Origin: Ferruginibacter sp.
GTDB taxonomy: Bacteria; Bacteroidota; Bacteroidia; Chitinophagales; Chitinophagaceae
Direction: 5' to 3'
DNA: 64,000 nucleotides
Assembly (NCBI GenBank): GCA_019638575.1
Contig: JAHBTN010000002.1
Location: 124,001 to 188,000, forward strand
The translations under genes and the position numbers were made by a program. The notes below the pieces were generated by a model, which saw nothing but the letters and a program-made list of their open reading frames with translations, searched no databases and was not told where the DNA came from. This document shows, piece by piece, positions 44,910 through 54,704 of the stretch (the stretch's first letter is position 1; each line of letters opens with the position of its first letter).

Positions 44910-47009
44910 TTAGTTTTTAATTGGCAAATAAGAATAGTTCTTACCATATTCAATCATCTGCTGGTAAAAGCTTTGCGGATACTCAATTTTTACATCAATA
45001 ATTTTATCGCCGTTCATAACAGGCACTAGTTTTGGTTGTATAAAACCACGGTATGGTTTAGTGTTTAAAGCCGCATATCGTTTCAGTACTTCGTTATGTA
45101 AGGCAGCATTTACTTTTACACCATAAGTTTCCACCAGGTTTTTTCCTGCATTGTAATCGCCTTCCGATTTAATACGTTGAATTTCTTTTAACAATTGGCC
45201 AAATAATGTTCGCAATTTGTTGTAATCATTAATACGGGTATATGTTTTGCCATCTTTTTTTACAAACTCAATTACATTATCTGCTTTACCCATTTCATAA
45301 GCCCACATGGCATTTAATTGCCTGTTACGCATATGTGCTTCTTCTAATTGCTCGCCGGGCTTAAGGCGTGTAAGTTGTGTCATAAGGCCGTTCATGATAT
45401 AACTGTCATATTCTGCTTTACCAACTTCAAGCGATGGCATTACACCAATATCAATTAATTTTTGATCCATTATATAATACAGGCCCACCAAATCTGCACG
45501 GGCTTCTTCCAGGCAGCTTGCATAGTTCTTTAACGTTTTATCCGTTGTTTCTACACCCGGGTTTAATTGACCACTGGCATGACCAATACATTCGTGCATA
45601 TCTACGTGCAGGTCGCTGGCAAGTGCACCATATTGTTTTAAGCGATTTTTTACGGTATCGTTTAGCCCAAATTCATCTAAAAGCCCGCCTTTTGCTGTAG
45701 CTACATTGTACGAGTAAATGATATTGCTTAATGAAACAGATTTTGAACCAACTTCTTTTCTTATCCATTCAGAGTTGGGCAGGTTTATTCCAATAGGTGT
45801 ACTGGGCGCTGCATCTCCGCTTTCGGCAATAACAGTTATTGCTTTGGCCGTAATACCTTTTACATTTTTCTTTTTATGTTCGGGCATTAACGGAGAATTA
45901 TCTTCAAACCACTGTGCCTGGTTGGCGATTGCTTTTATACGCATAGTGGCAAGTTCGTCTTTCATTGACACTACACTTTCAAAACTTCCTTTTTTACCAA
46001 TAGGGTCAAGATAAACTTCGGTAAAACCATTCACAACATCAATACGGCTGGCAGTATTTAACACCCAGGCAATATTAAAGTCATCAAAAGTTTTTAAATC
46101 TCCTGTTTTATAATATTGTATCAACAGGTTTATTGTTTTTTTCTGTTGATCATTTTCTGCAACTGTTGCTGCTTTTTCTAACCATCCAACAATTTTTGAA
46201 ATGGCTGCTGAATACATGCCTCCTATTTTCCATACTTTTTCATACACCTGCCCATTCTCTTTTATTAATTTACTGTTTAATCCCCAGGCCGGGGCATTCC
46301 CCTTTGTATCAAACCTAGAATAAAAGTCTTCTACTTCTTTTTGAGTAACTCCTTCATAAAAATTTACTGCAGATGCGGCTACATTGTCGATATTAGGTTT
46401 AAGGTTAACCAGTTTAGGTTTAAAATTCAAATCATATACAATTGGTTTTATACGAATTAAAAAAGCTTCAACTGTTTCGGTTGGGTCTTTTGGTATTAAA
46501 CTGGTATCGCTATTAAGTACTGCTTCTCTAAAATAGCCGTAATTACATGCAGGTATAAATTTTTCATTACTGTAATGATGGTAATTGCCATTACTAAACC
46601 AAACCCGGCCACAATATTCTTCCAGTTTTTTCCAGTCTTCGGTTTTTTTATCGCCTTTAAAAGTACTATATACAGCTTCTAATGTTTTACGAAGCATAAT
46701 TCCATATTTACTTTTTTGATCGTAAATAATATCACGGCCACAAAGTGCAGCCTCGTATAAATAATAAGCTAACTGTTTTTGTTGTAATGGAAGTTCAGCA
46801 AATCCCGGAACCTGGTATCGAAGAATTTGTAAGTCGGCAAATGATTCTGCTTCTACATTAAAAGCGCTGTCGTATACAGGTACTTTTACAAATGTTGTAT
46901 CGTTCAAAGATTTATTTTCGTTTGCAGAATTATTACAGGACAAAATAAATATTGAAGCTACACATGCTGCAACTGCAAAAAAGCCTACATTTTTTAATTG
47001 AAGATTCAT
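44910..47009 (-). CDS. Dipeptidyl peptidase III-like zinc metallopeptidase (M49)
   Basis: A 699-residue lipoprotein (signal peptide ending SIFILSCNN) with the M49 zinc motif HEXXGH as HECIGH (His472, Glu473, His477) and the second motif CLEEARADLVG (Glu501/502), whose Glu is the third zinc ligand. These enzymes cut dipeptides from the N-terminus of short peptides. Bacteroidota homologues are sometimes mislabelled dihydrofolate reductase; no such fold is visible here. It is export-tagged, unlike cytosolic eukaryotic DPP III. It shares a terminator with the S9 peptidase gene. Confidence 0.9.
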   Translation of the reverse strand: MNLQLKNVGFFAVAACVASIFILSCNNSANENKSLNDTTFVKVPVYDSAFNVEAESFADLQILRYQVPGFAELPLQQKQLAYYLYEAALCGRDIIYDQKSKYGIMLRKTLEAVYSTFKGDKKTEDWKKLEEYCGRVWFSNGNYHHYSNEKFIPACNYGYFREAVLNSDTSLIPKDPTETVEAFLIRIKPIVYDLNFKPKLVNLKPNIDNVAASAVNFYEGVTQKEVEDFYSRFDTKGNAPAWGLNSKLIKENGQVYEKVWKIGGMYSAAISKIVGWLEKAATVAENDQQKKTINLLIQYYKTGDLKTFDDFNIAWVLNTASRIDVVNGFTEVYLDPIGKKGSFESVVSMKDELATMRIKAIANQAQWFEDNSPLMPEHKKKNVKGITAKAITVIAESGDAAPSTPIGINLPNSEWIRKEVGSKSVSLSNIIYSYNVATAKGGLLDEFGLNDTVKNRLKQYGALASDLHVDMHECIGHASGQLNPGVETTDKTLKNYASCLEEARADLVGLYYIMDQKLIDIGVMPSLEVGKAEYDSYIMNGLMTQLTRLKPGEQLEEAHMRNRQLNAMWAYEMGKADNVIEFVKKDGKTYTRINDYNKLRTLFGQLLKEIQRIKSEGDYNAGKNLVETYGVKVNAALHNEVLKRYAALNTKPYRGFIQPKLVPVMNGDKIIDVKIEYPQSFYQQMIEYGKNYSYLPIKN

Positions 47010-47180
47010 AGTATGATAATATTTGTGAAGCCTTAAAAATAATGAATAACCATCACAAATAAAAGCATAACAAAGCGATACAAACTTTTTTATTTAATAC
47101 TACATAATGATAGTAAAACATCCATTTTATTCATTTGAAATAATATTGAAAGTATATAAAGGAGTATTTATTAATGAGCT

Positions 47181-48161
47181 TTATTTTTCCCTCGCCATCT
47201 TATTATATTTATTGCGGTATTCAACAGGTGTTAGCCCGGTTATTTTTTTAAAAGTAGTTCTGAATGCTTTTGTATCAGTATATCCCACATCAAACATCAC
47301 TTCATTAATATTTTTGCGGCTGTTCTCAAAACTTCTTTTAGCAGCTTCTATTTTTACCCGCTGAATATACTCAAGCACCGAGTTATTAGTAGCCTGCTTA
47401 AACCTGCGTTCAAATGTTCTTCGCCCCATTGCAAACTTTTGTGCCAGTTCATCAATAGTCATCCGTTCGTGTATATTGTTTTCAATAAATTCCTGTGCTT
47501 CTAATACTTCTTTATCGCTGTGGTTCTTTTGGCCTTTAAACATGGCAAAAGCGCCCTGGCTGTTGCGTTCAATATCAATGGCAAAATATTTTGAAATAAG
47601 TATCGCCATTTCACGGTTGGTATATTTTTCTACAAGATGCAATAAAAGATTCCAGTATGAGTTTGCACCACCACTTGAATAAATCCTGTTCTCTTCCGTA
47701 ACAATACTGCCATCCTGCACATCCACATCGGGGTACATTTCCCTGAACTCGTTTAAAAAACCCCAATGCGTTGAACATTTTTTTTGGTGCAGCAAACCCG
47801 TTGATGCAAGCAGGAAAGCGCCCAGGCAAAGCGATGCCACTTCGGCTCCTTTATCATACTGCTCTACAATCCATGGAATGGCTTTTTTATTTGATGCAAC
47901 CGCCTGCTGCATATTGCCAAACAATGCAGGTATAAAAACCAGGTCGGTTTTCTTTACATCTTTTAAAAGTTTATCGGTATGCACCTTGTACATTCCTGCA
48001 TTAAGCGACACTTCTTTGGTTAAGCCCACCAATTGTACATTAAACAACGGTTTATGCCCCATCATGGTTAAAAAACCGTTTACTGCACTAAAGCAATATT
48101 GGGGATCTGCAATAGCCTGCATTACCGAATTTTCTGGCACCAGTATGGCTACATTTTTCAT
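47181..48161 (-). CDS. GlxA-type AraC family transcriptional regulator
   Basis: A 326-residue regulator with an N-terminal DJ-1/PfpI-like amidotransferase fold (NVAILVPENSVMQAI to EVASLCLGAFLLASTGLL, containing the nucleophile-elbow-like SLCLGAF) and a C-terminal AraC HTH domain (HERMTIDELAQKFAMGRRTFERRFKQATNNS and VMFDVGYTDTKAFRTTFKKITGLTPVEYRNKY). It is divergent from the VOC/SRPBCC/DoxX cluster, with only about 125 bp between start codons, so it may control it. The ligand is unknown. Confidence 0.92.
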   Translation of the reverse strand: MKNVAILVPENSVMQAIADPQYCFSAVNGFLTMMGHKPLFNVQLVGLTKEVSLNAGMYKVHTDKLLKDVKKTDLVFIPALFGNMQQAVASNKKAIPWIVEQYDKGAEVASLCLGAFLLASTGLLHQKKCSTHWGFLNEFREMYPDVDVQDGSIVTEENRIYSSGGANSYWNLLLHLVEKYTNREMAILISKYFAIDIERNSQGAFAMFKGQKNHSDKEVLEAQEFIENNIHERMTIDELAQKFAMGRRTFERRFKQATNNSVLEYIQRVKIEAAKRSFENSRKNINEVMFDVGYTDTKAFRTTFKKITGLTPVEYRNKYNKMAREK

Positions 48162-48286
48162 GTATTAAAGGTAATGTTAGTTTTTGACGCAAAGCACCCT
48201 TTCTTTGTCATTTATGCCCATAGCCATTTTAATAGATGCGTTACATCTTTGTACTGCAAATGCAAACAGGATATTCAACAAAAAAA

Positions 48287-48718
48287 ATGAAAGCCACTTT
48301 AAATCATACAACACAGCTTAGTTCTTACCTCACCTTTAACGGCAACTGCCGGGAGGCCATGACATTTTATGCAACATGCCTGGGCGGGCAATTAAAATTT
48401 CAAACAATTGGTGAATCGCCTTTGTCGGAAAAAATGCCTGCTCAAATGAGAGAATACATTTTACACGCAAGCCTTACCAAGGGCAATATGGTTATAATGG
48501 CAACCGATTGTGTAAGGGAAGAAGGGCTGATAAAAGGCAATGCAGTTTCTCTTTGCCTTAACTGCAGCAGTGAAGAAGAGATTAAAGTTGTGTTTAAAAA
48601 ACTTGCAGCAGGCGGCAAAGCAAATCACCCTTTGGAAGATACATTTTGGGGTGCGCTGTTTGGCGATGTTACGGATAAGTATGGCAACAACTGGCTATTG
48701 AATTATAACAGGCAATAA
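48287..48718 (+). CDS. VOC family protein (PhnB/glyoxalase-like)
   Basis: About 143 residues forming one vicinal oxygen chelate unit: SYLTFNGNCREAMTFYATCLGG at the start, MPAQMREYILHASLTKGNMVIMATD in the middle, and DTFWGALFGDVTDKYGNNWLLNY at the end, the PhnB/3-demethylubiquinone-like type. Function is not defined. The ATG at 48287 fits the domain start; the frame extends upstream to 48236. It heads a cluster with SRPBCC and DoxX genes. Confidence 0.87.
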   Translation: MKATLNHTTQLSSYLTFNGNCREAMTFYATCLGGQLKFQTIGESPLSEKMPAQMREYILHASLTKGNMVIMATDCVREEGLIKGNAVSLCLNCSSEEEIKVVFKKLAAGGKANHPLEDTFWGALFGDVTDKYGNNWLLNYNRQ

Positions 48719-48748
48719 AAATATTTTACACCATAAAAAATAAAAAAA

Positions 48749-49198
48749 ATGAAAAACAATAATGTAACACTGCACAGGGTTTTTACCGCTACACCCGAAA
48801 AAGTTTTCAGGGCTTTTACCGAAGCGGACGCACTTGCAAGCTGGCTGCCACCTTATGGATTTACTTGCACAGTACATAATATTGATACAAAAGTTGGAGG
48901 CAGCTACCACATGTCGTTCACCAATTTTTCTACAGGCAATGCCCATTCGTTTGGCGGCCAATACCTGGAGATAAAACCAAATGAATTTTTAAAATACACC
49001 GACAAGTTTGACGACCCCAACCTACCCGGCGAAATGATTACTACCGTAACACTTACAAAAGTTATGTGCGGCACCGATATAAAAATTACACAGGAGGGAA
49101 TACCTGCAGCAATACCTGCAGAGATGTGTTATTTAGGATGGCAGGAATCTTTGGAAAAATTAAAGAAACTGGTAGAGCCTGTAATCCCCGACGCATAA
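48749..49198 (+). CDS. SRPBCC (AHSA1-like) domain protein
   Basis: A 149-residue START/AHSA1-like protein: VTLHRVFTATPEKVFRAFTEADALASWLPPYGFTC, GGSYHMSFTNFSTGNAHSFGGQYLEIKPNEFLKYTDKF, and GWQESLEKLKKLVEP at the end. The fold makes a hydrophobic ligand pocket; a role in stress response or small-molecule binding is inferred. It starts 30 bp after the VOC gene. Confidence 0.88.
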   Translation: MKNNNVTLHRVFTATPEKVFRAFTEADALASWLPPYGFTCTVHNIDTKVGGSYHMSFTNFSTGNAHSFGGQYLEIKPNEFLKYTDKFDDPNLPGEMITTVTLTKVMCGTDIKITQEGIPAAIPAEMCYLGWQESLEKLKKLVEPVIPDA

Positions 49199-49325
49199 GC
49201 GCTTTACCTTATCATTAAAAAATTAGCAAAGGCTGACGAGCAAGATGAAATTTCATTTTGGAAGCAATCGTTTGACTTGCAAACAGGAAACTGATTTAAT
49301 AAACTAACTTTTAAAAATTAAAAAC

Positions 49326-49712
49326 ATGAAAAAGATAAACATCATTTACTGGGTTACCACAATCATCATCTTCTTAATGGAAGCAGTGATGCCGGCATTT
49401 ACATCGCAAACCGAACTTGCCAAAGAAGGCATCAGGCATTTGGGTTACCCCGAATATTTTGGAAACGCATTGGTGCTCTTTAAAATTTTTGGTGGTTTGC
49501 TATTGGTAATTCCGCAAGTGCCCGCCAGGATTAAGGAATGGGCTTATGTTGGTTTTGCATTCGATTTTATTTTTGCATCCATCAGCCATTTTGCTATCGA
49601 CGGGGTAAATTTCCAGTCTTTCTTCCCACTGATATTCCTGGTAATCCTTGCAGTCTCTTATGTGTACTTTCATAAAAAAATAAAACAGGCCCCTGTTAGA
49701 ATACTTGCATGA
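49326..49712 (+). CDS. DoxX-like family membrane protein
   Basis: A 128-residue protein with four membrane helices (about 5-25, 45-63, 72-90, 96-114) and the DoxX-like motif GIRHLGYPEYFGNALVLFKIFGGLLL. DoxX proteins take part in quinone/thiol redox and envelope stress. It is the third gene of the VOC/SRPBCC/DoxX group, 127 bp downstream, and converges on the E1 gene with 20 bp between. Confidence 0.87.
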   Translation: MKKINIIYWVTTIIIFLMEAVMPAFTSQTELAKEGIRHLGYPEYFGNALVLFKIFGGLLLVIPQVPARIKEWAYVGFAFDFIFASISHFAIDGVNFQSFFPLIFLVILAVSYVYFHKKIKQAPVRILA

Positions 49713-49732
49713 TTAATATGGCGATATTAGTG

Positions 49733-51715
49733 TTAATAATTTACCAGCCTTTTTACAGTTTCATCAAGCCTTGAGTAAGCCATAAAGTTTTTTTCCAGTG
49801 AAAGATTAAAGGGAACAGGTGTATCAAGGCTTGCACAGCGCATTACCGGTGCATCTAATTTATCAAAACAATGTTCGGCAATCCAGGCAGCAATATCAGC
49901 GCCAATACCGCCTGTTAAGCAGTCTTCGTGCAAGAGTAAAATTTTACCGGTTGCAGTAACTGCATTTGTTATTGCATCGTAATCCAGTGGCTGTAATGTT
50001 CGCAGGTCTAAGATATGAATCGAAATTTCCGGATGGTTGCCGGCATAGTCCATCGCCCAATGCACTCCCGAACCATAAGTGATGATGCTGATATCATCTC
50101 CACTTTGCACCAGCCTGGCTTTACCAATTTCAATTTCGTAATATTCATCTGGCACAGGTCCGCTAACAGAACGGTACAATGCCTTATGCTCAAAAAACAT
50201 CACCGGGTTAGGATCGTTGATGGCGGCAATCAGTAAACCTTTTGCATCTGCCGGAGTACTTGGGTAAACAACTTTTAAACCGGGTGTATGCGTAAACCAT
50301 GCTTCGTTGCTTTGGCTATGAAACGGCCCTGCGCCTACTCCGCCGCCTGTTGGCATACGTATCACCACATCGGCATGCTGGCCCCAGCGATAATAAATTT
50401 TTGCAAGGTTGTTCACAACCTGGTTAAAACCAGAAGTAACAAAATCGGCAAACTGCATTTCCACCATGGCTTTGTATCCTTCTAAACTTAAACCAGTTGC
50501 TGTGCCTACAATAGCACTTTCGCAAAGCGGTGTATTGCGTACTCTTTCTTTTCCAAACTCCTGCACAAAGCCTTCGGTTATTTTAAATGCACCGCCGTAT
50601 TCTGCAATATCCTGTCCCATTAAAATAAGGTTGCCGTGTTTTTGCATAGATTGATGAAGGGCATCTTTGATACCATCAATAAATCTTTTTTCGGGGCCTG
50701 CATGCAAATTTATATTGGCATTAATTGGATTGGGTGCAGGTGCAAACACATCTTTTAATTCCTGTACAGTATCAACTATAAATGTTTGTTGTTGCGAACC
50801 AATCATTAATTCAGTTTCTATGTATGATTTTGTTTCGGTTTTTATGCTTTCTATTTTTTCTGCAGCCAGTATTTTTTCATCGGTAAGCCATTGCTCATAA
50901 TTTTTCACAGGGTCTTGTTTTTCCCAGGTTTCAAACAACTCTTTAGGAACATATTTGGTACCGCTTGCTTCTTCGTGCCCCCGCATGCGAAAAGTCATGC
51001 ATTCTATTAAATATGGCCGCTGGTTTTTATTACAGTAATCTCTAACCCCTTTAATAGTATCATACACAGTTAAAACATTATTCCCTTCTATCTGTACGCC
51101 TTCTATACCGTACCCTATTGCTTTATCAACAAGGTTTTTACAACGATACTGTTCGCTAACGGGAGTACTTAAACCATAGCCATTGTTTTCAATAATAAAA
51201 ATTACCGGCAGGTTCCAAACGGCCGCAGTATTTAATGCTTCATGAAAATCGCCTTCGCTGGTACCTCCATCGCCTGTAAATGCCAATGATACTTTACCCG
51301 ATTTTTGCAGTTTATAAGCAAGTGCAGCCCCATCTGCAACGGCCAATTGCGGCCCCAGGTGCGATATCATACCGCAGATATGATGTTCTTTTGTTCCAAA
51401 ATGAAAACTCCTTTCCCTTCCGTTGCTGTACCCGTCTTTATATCCCTGCCATTGTTTAAACAATTTACTTAATGGCATGTTGCGGCTTGTAAATACACCC
51501 AGGTTACGGTGCAATGGCATTATCCATTCATTGGGCTGCATGGCCAATGTGGCCCCAACTGAAATAGCTTCCTGCCCAATACCGCTAAACCATTTACTTA
51601 TTTTACCCTGCCGCAGCAATACAAGCATCTTTTCTTCAATCATGCGGGGCAATAAAAGTTTCTTATAAATGGAGATAAGCTCCTGGTTGCTTAAATCTTT
51701 TCTATGAAATTGCAT
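49733..51715 (-). CDS. 2-oxoacid dehydrogenase E1, fused alpha and beta subunits
   Basis: A 660-residue thiamine diphosphate enzyme in which the E1 alpha subunit (about 1-320) and beta subunit (about 340-660) are one chain. The ThDP motif GDGGTSEGDFHEALN with IENNGYGLSTP is in the alpha part. The beta part has QDIAEYGGAFKITEGF, RMPTGGG and the transketolase-C region LLLHEDCLTGGIGADIAAW. It decarboxylates branched-chain 2-oxoacids or pyruvate and passes the acyl group to a lipoyl E2, not encoded in the window. Its closest type is the branched-chain enzyme, by inference. Confidence 0.93.
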   Translation of the reverse strand: MQFHRKDLSNQELISIYKKLLLPRMIEEKMLVLLRQGKISKWFSGIGQEAISVGATLAMQPNEWIMPLHRNLGVFTSRNMPLSKLFKQWQGYKDGYSNGRERSFHFGTKEHHICGMISHLGPQLAVADGAALAYKLQKSGKVSLAFTGDGGTSEGDFHEALNTAAVWNLPVIFIIENNGYGLSTPVSEQYRCKNLVDKAIGYGIEGVQIEGNNVLTVYDTIKGVRDYCNKNQRPYLIECMTFRMRGHEEASGTKYVPKELFETWEKQDPVKNYEQWLTDEKILAAEKIESIKTETKSYIETELMIGSQQQTFIVDTVQELKDVFAPAPNPINANINLHAGPEKRFIDGIKDALHQSMQKHGNLILMGQDIAEYGGAFKITEGFVQEFGKERVRNTPLCESAIVGTATGLSLEGYKAMVEMQFADFVTSGFNQVVNNLAKIYYRWGQHADVVIRMPTGGGVGAGPFHSQSNEAWFTHTPGLKVVYPSTPADAKGLLIAAINDPNPVMFFEHKALYRSVSGPVPDEYYEIEIGKARLVQSGDDISIITYGSGVHWAMDYAGNHPEISIHILDLRTLQPLDYDAITNAVTATGKILLLHEDCLTGGIGADIAAWIAEHCFDKLDAPVMRCASLDTPVPFNLSLEKNFMAYSRLDETVKRLVNY

Positions 51716-51892
51716 AAAATCCTTTCTGGTAAAAATATTTGTAAAGTTAGCAGATGTTGGGCAAGCTTACCTAAAATGCAAAATAATATTGTAAACCCAT
51801 AGTTGTTAAGAAATTTATAAAGGGGTTTGTTATTGGTGATGCAATTATGAAAAATCGCACCTTCCTGCATCTTGCAAAAAAAACATTCGTAT

Positions 51893-53047
51893 ATGAAAAT
51901 TATATTCAAATCATTTGCCTTTACATTTCTATTTATCGCAACCGTATCCCTTTTCTCTTTTACAAAAACCAATAAGCCAATTATAAAGAAAGAAAAAAAG
52001 CCAAAAATACAAGCCGCCATTTTACTGGATGTAAGTGGCAGCATGGATGGGCTTATTGAGCAGGCAAAAGCCCAGTTATGGAATATGGTAAATGTAATGG
52101 GTAAAGCCCAATGTGATAATATGACACCGCAAATTGAAATTGCCTTATATGAATATGGAAGAAGCACCAATAGACCGGAAGATGGCTATGTAAAACAATT
52201 ATCTGCTTTTACTACTGATCTTGACTTATTATCAAAAAAACTTTTTAGCTTAACCACCAATGGTGGTTATGAATACTGCGGGCAGGTAATTTATACTTCG
52301 CTAAATGAATTGCAGTGGGATGCAGCCCCTGAAAATTATAAAGTAATATTTATAGCCGGCAATGAAGATTTTTTACAGGGTAACCTGTTATACACTAAAG
52401 CCTGCGACGAAGCTAAAAGTAAGGGTGTAATTGTAAATACTATTTATTGTGGCGATAGGATGCAGGGCATTAGAGAACATTGGAACCTTAGCAGCGAATG
52501 TGGCAACGGCAGTTTTTCGGTAATAAACCAAAATGAAAAAATTGAAGATATACCAACACCTTATGACAGCACCATTATTGCTTTAAATGATAAACTCAAT
52601 GGCACATACATTTCTTATGGTGTAATGGGTTATCAACAAAAACAAATGCAGGAAAGTGTTGACAGGATGAACTATTCTGCCAATAAATCTGCCGCAATAA
52701 AAAGGGCCACCGTTAAAAGCAATGCAAATTTATACCGCAACGATAGCTGGGACCTGGTAGATGCCTGTGCAGGTGATGAAAAATTTATTGAAAAATTAGA
52801 CAGGAAAACATTGCCCGACAGTTTACAGAAAAAGAATGCAGATGAACTTAAAAAATTTGTACTGGCTAAAAAAGAGCAAAGGACTCAGCTTCAAAATCAA
52901 ATTGAAAGTATCAGTAAAAAAAGAGAAGACTATATAAGTGCCGAAAGGAAAAAGAATGCAACACTAAATAAAGAAGCTACCTTAGAATCTGAAGTTGAAA
53001 AAATAATCAAGCTACAGGCCAGGAAGTATAATATGAAATTTAACTAA
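51893..53047 (+). CDS. Von Willebrand factor A domain protein
   Basis: A 384-residue exported protein (signal peptide-like FTFLFIATVSLFSF) with a vWA domain from about 40, carrying the MIDAS motif DVSGSMDG and a downstream YSAN/KAAIKRA region. The second half is helical and charged (AKKEQRTQLQNQIESISKKRED), suggesting a coiled-coil stalk. A role in metal-dependent protein contact in the envelope is inferred. I use the ATG at 51893; a TTG upstream at 51872 is less likely. Its stop overlaps that of the convergent gene by 3 bases. Confidence 0.85.
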   Translation: MKIIFKSFAFTFLFIATVSLFSFTKTNKPIIKKEKKPKIQAAILLDVSGSMDGLIEQAKAQLWNMVNVMGKAQCDNMTPQIEIALYEYGRSTNRPEDGYVKQLSAFTTDLDLLSKKLFSLTTNGGYEYCGQVIYTSLNELQWDAAPENYKVIFIAGNEDFLQGNLLYTKACDEAKSKGVIVNTIYCGDRMQGIREHWNLSSECGNGSFSVINQNEKIEDIPTPYDSTIIALNDKLNGTYISYGVMGYQQKQMQESVDRMNYSANKSAAIKRATVKSNANLYRNDSWDLVDACAGDEKFIEKLDRKTLPDSLQKKNADELKKFVLAKKEQRTQLQNQIESISKKREDYISAERKKNATLNKEATLESEVEKIIKLQARKYNMKFN

Positions 53048-53400
53048 TTGCTCTTATTATCGGGGAAGGCTCTTTTATGAACCAGCGAATTAAAGAACGA
53101 TAACAAAGCGCCAAATACCAAAGCATGCCAAAAACTTTGTACACTAAAGCCGTGTACAAAATAGGCATCCAGCAAAATGATATTGGCATTAATAACAAAA
53201 AGAAATAATCCCAGGGTTAATATAGTGGCAGGCAATGTAAATAAAATGAGCAGTGGTTTTACAATGGCATCCAGCAGCGATAAAACAATTGCAACTAAAA
53301 TGGCTGTAAAAAAATCAACAATACTGATACCCGGCAGTATATATGCCAGTATAAATACATTTACCGAGCAAACCAGTATTTTAAAAAACCACTTTTGCAT
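53044..53400 (-). CDS. PF04020 family membrane protein (phage holin family by name)
   Basis: A 118-residue protein with four hydrophobic helices (about 5-20, 31-45, 50-75, 90-108) and a conserved LSLLDAIVKPLLILFTLPATILTLGLFLFVINANIILLDAYF pattern. The family is widespread and chromosomal, though often called phage holin; nothing phage-like surrounds it. It is close to the M16/aspartyl peptidase operon (20 bp after the upstream stop) and may be its last gene. Function unknown. Confidence 0.85.
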   Translation of the reverse strand: MQKWFFKILVCSVNVFILAYILPGISIVDFFTAILVAIVLSLLDAIVKPLLILFTLPATILTLGLFLFVINANIILLDAYFVHGFSVQSFWHALVFGALLSFFNSLVHKRAFPDNKSN

Positions 53401-53419
53401 GTATAATTAATTATAGTTT

Positions 53420-54697
53420 TTAAATTACAACTAATTCGTAAAACTCAGTGGGATTTAAATATTTTTTTGCCAATTCCCTAAGCTCTTCTGCCGAAATGGT
53501 TTTTATTGTATCAATGGTTTTATAAAAATAATCTTCAGTAAGGTTATTTAGCAACAGGTTTTTCCATCGGCCCATAATTTGCAAAGGGCCATCCAGGTCG
53601 CCAAGTATAGTTCCAATTAAATAATTTCGTACCAGCAGCAACTCATCTTCTGCAACAAGCTCTTCTCTTAATATTTTCATTTCTTTATAAACTTCTTCAA
53701 TTGTGGCTTCACAAACATCTTTACCGGCTTCGGTACTTATCATCCACGCCGAATTTTGGATATGGTTTTGAACATAGCTATGTATACCATAAGTATAACC
53801 TTTATCTTCACGAATATTACTCATAAGTCTGCTACCGAAAAACCCGCCAAATAAGGCGTTCAGTACTATCACTTTTATAAAATCGGGGTGATGCCTGTTG
53901 GGAAAAGGCCGGGCAATACGTATTGCGCCCTGTACCGCTTCGGCATCGTTTTGTATGCGGTATTTTTTTTCGGTTGCAGGTGTTTCTTTTAAAACAGTTA
54001 GTTTATTATCAAATGCACGCAGGGGTAAATCGCCAAAAGCATTATTTAGCAATTGCTCGATATTACCGGGCAATTTACCGCAAACAAAAATTGCAACCTG
54101 TCCGTTAATATAATAATCCTTAAAAAAATTTTTTAGCATACTGCTTTCAATAGCATCTATATCACTGCTCTCGGTATATGTTCCGTAAGGATGGTTTTTA
54201 CCATACAGGTATGCATCGCAAAGGCGATTGGCCACAAAATCGCATTTTTGCAAATTCACACGCAGTTGTTGGTTAAAATTCTGCTTAAAGATGTTCAGCT
54301 CATCATCTGCAAAAACCGAATCGGTTATCATTTCTCTAATAACAGGCAACAAAGCTGGTAAATATTTGCTTAAAGCAGAAAGTGAAACAACCGCAGTTTC
54401 GTTATAACAGGCACGGCTGCAAAAAGCGCCATAATATTCAAACTCTTCGTTTATTTGAAATGCTGTTTTATGGCTTGTGCCGTTTTTTAATAATTTATTG
54501 GTAACAAAAGCAATAGCATTTTGTTTTTCAAACCAATTGCCGGCATAAAAAACCAGCTCTACCTGCACCACTTCCTGCGTTCCGGCATCAACGGAATATA
54601 CCGGCACTCCGTTATTTAAAATAAATTGCCGGTAAGGTTTTAGCTGCAAATTAAACTCTATGGCATCTTTTATTATTGGCGCTTCTTTCCTGTTCAT
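53420..54697 (-). CDS. M16 peptidase-like subunit without zinc site
   Basis: A 425-residue protein with the M16 domain pair (about 20-210 and 220-420) but no HXXEH motif at the expected place (YAGNWFEKQNAIAFVTNKLL), so it should be non-catalytic. It keeps the Arg/Tyr substrate-positioning pair in MSNIREDKGYTYGI. This pattern is known from M16B heterodimers, in which one subunit carries the zinc site and the other the R/Y pair; the partner is the gene 7 bp upstream. Location is probably cytoplasmic or periplasmic, as no signal peptide is seen. Confidence 0.88.
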   Translation of the reverse strand: MNRKEAPIIKDAIEFNLQLKPYRQFILNNGVPVYSVDAGTQEVVQVELVFYAGNWFEKQNAIAFVTNKLLKNGTSHKTAFQINEEFEYYGAFCSRACYNETAVVSLSALSKYLPALLPVIREMITDSVFADDELNIFKQNFNQQLRVNLQKCDFVANRLCDAYLYGKNHPYGTYTESSDIDAIESSMLKNFFKDYYINGQVAIFVCGKLPGNIEQLLNNAFGDLPLRAFDNKLTVLKETPATEKKYRIQNDAEAVQGAIRIARPFPNRHHPDFIKVIVLNALFGGFFGSRLMSNIREDKGYTYGIHSYVQNHIQNSAWMISTEAGKDVCEATIEEVYKEMKILREELVAEDELLLVRNYLIGTILGDLDGPLQIMGRWKNLLLNNLTEDYFYKTIDTIKTISAEELRELAKKYLNPTEFYELVVI

Positions 54698-54704
54698 TCA
54701 ATAT

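Noticed and set aside
44910-47009. Dihydrofolate reductase name often attached to this family
   Set aside because: HECIGH and EEARAD are M49 peptidase zinc motifs; no DHFR fold elements are visible.
53044-53400. Phage holin, possible prophage remnant
   Set aside because: The PF04020 family is chromosomal and widespread; no integrase, terminase or lysis genes are nearby.
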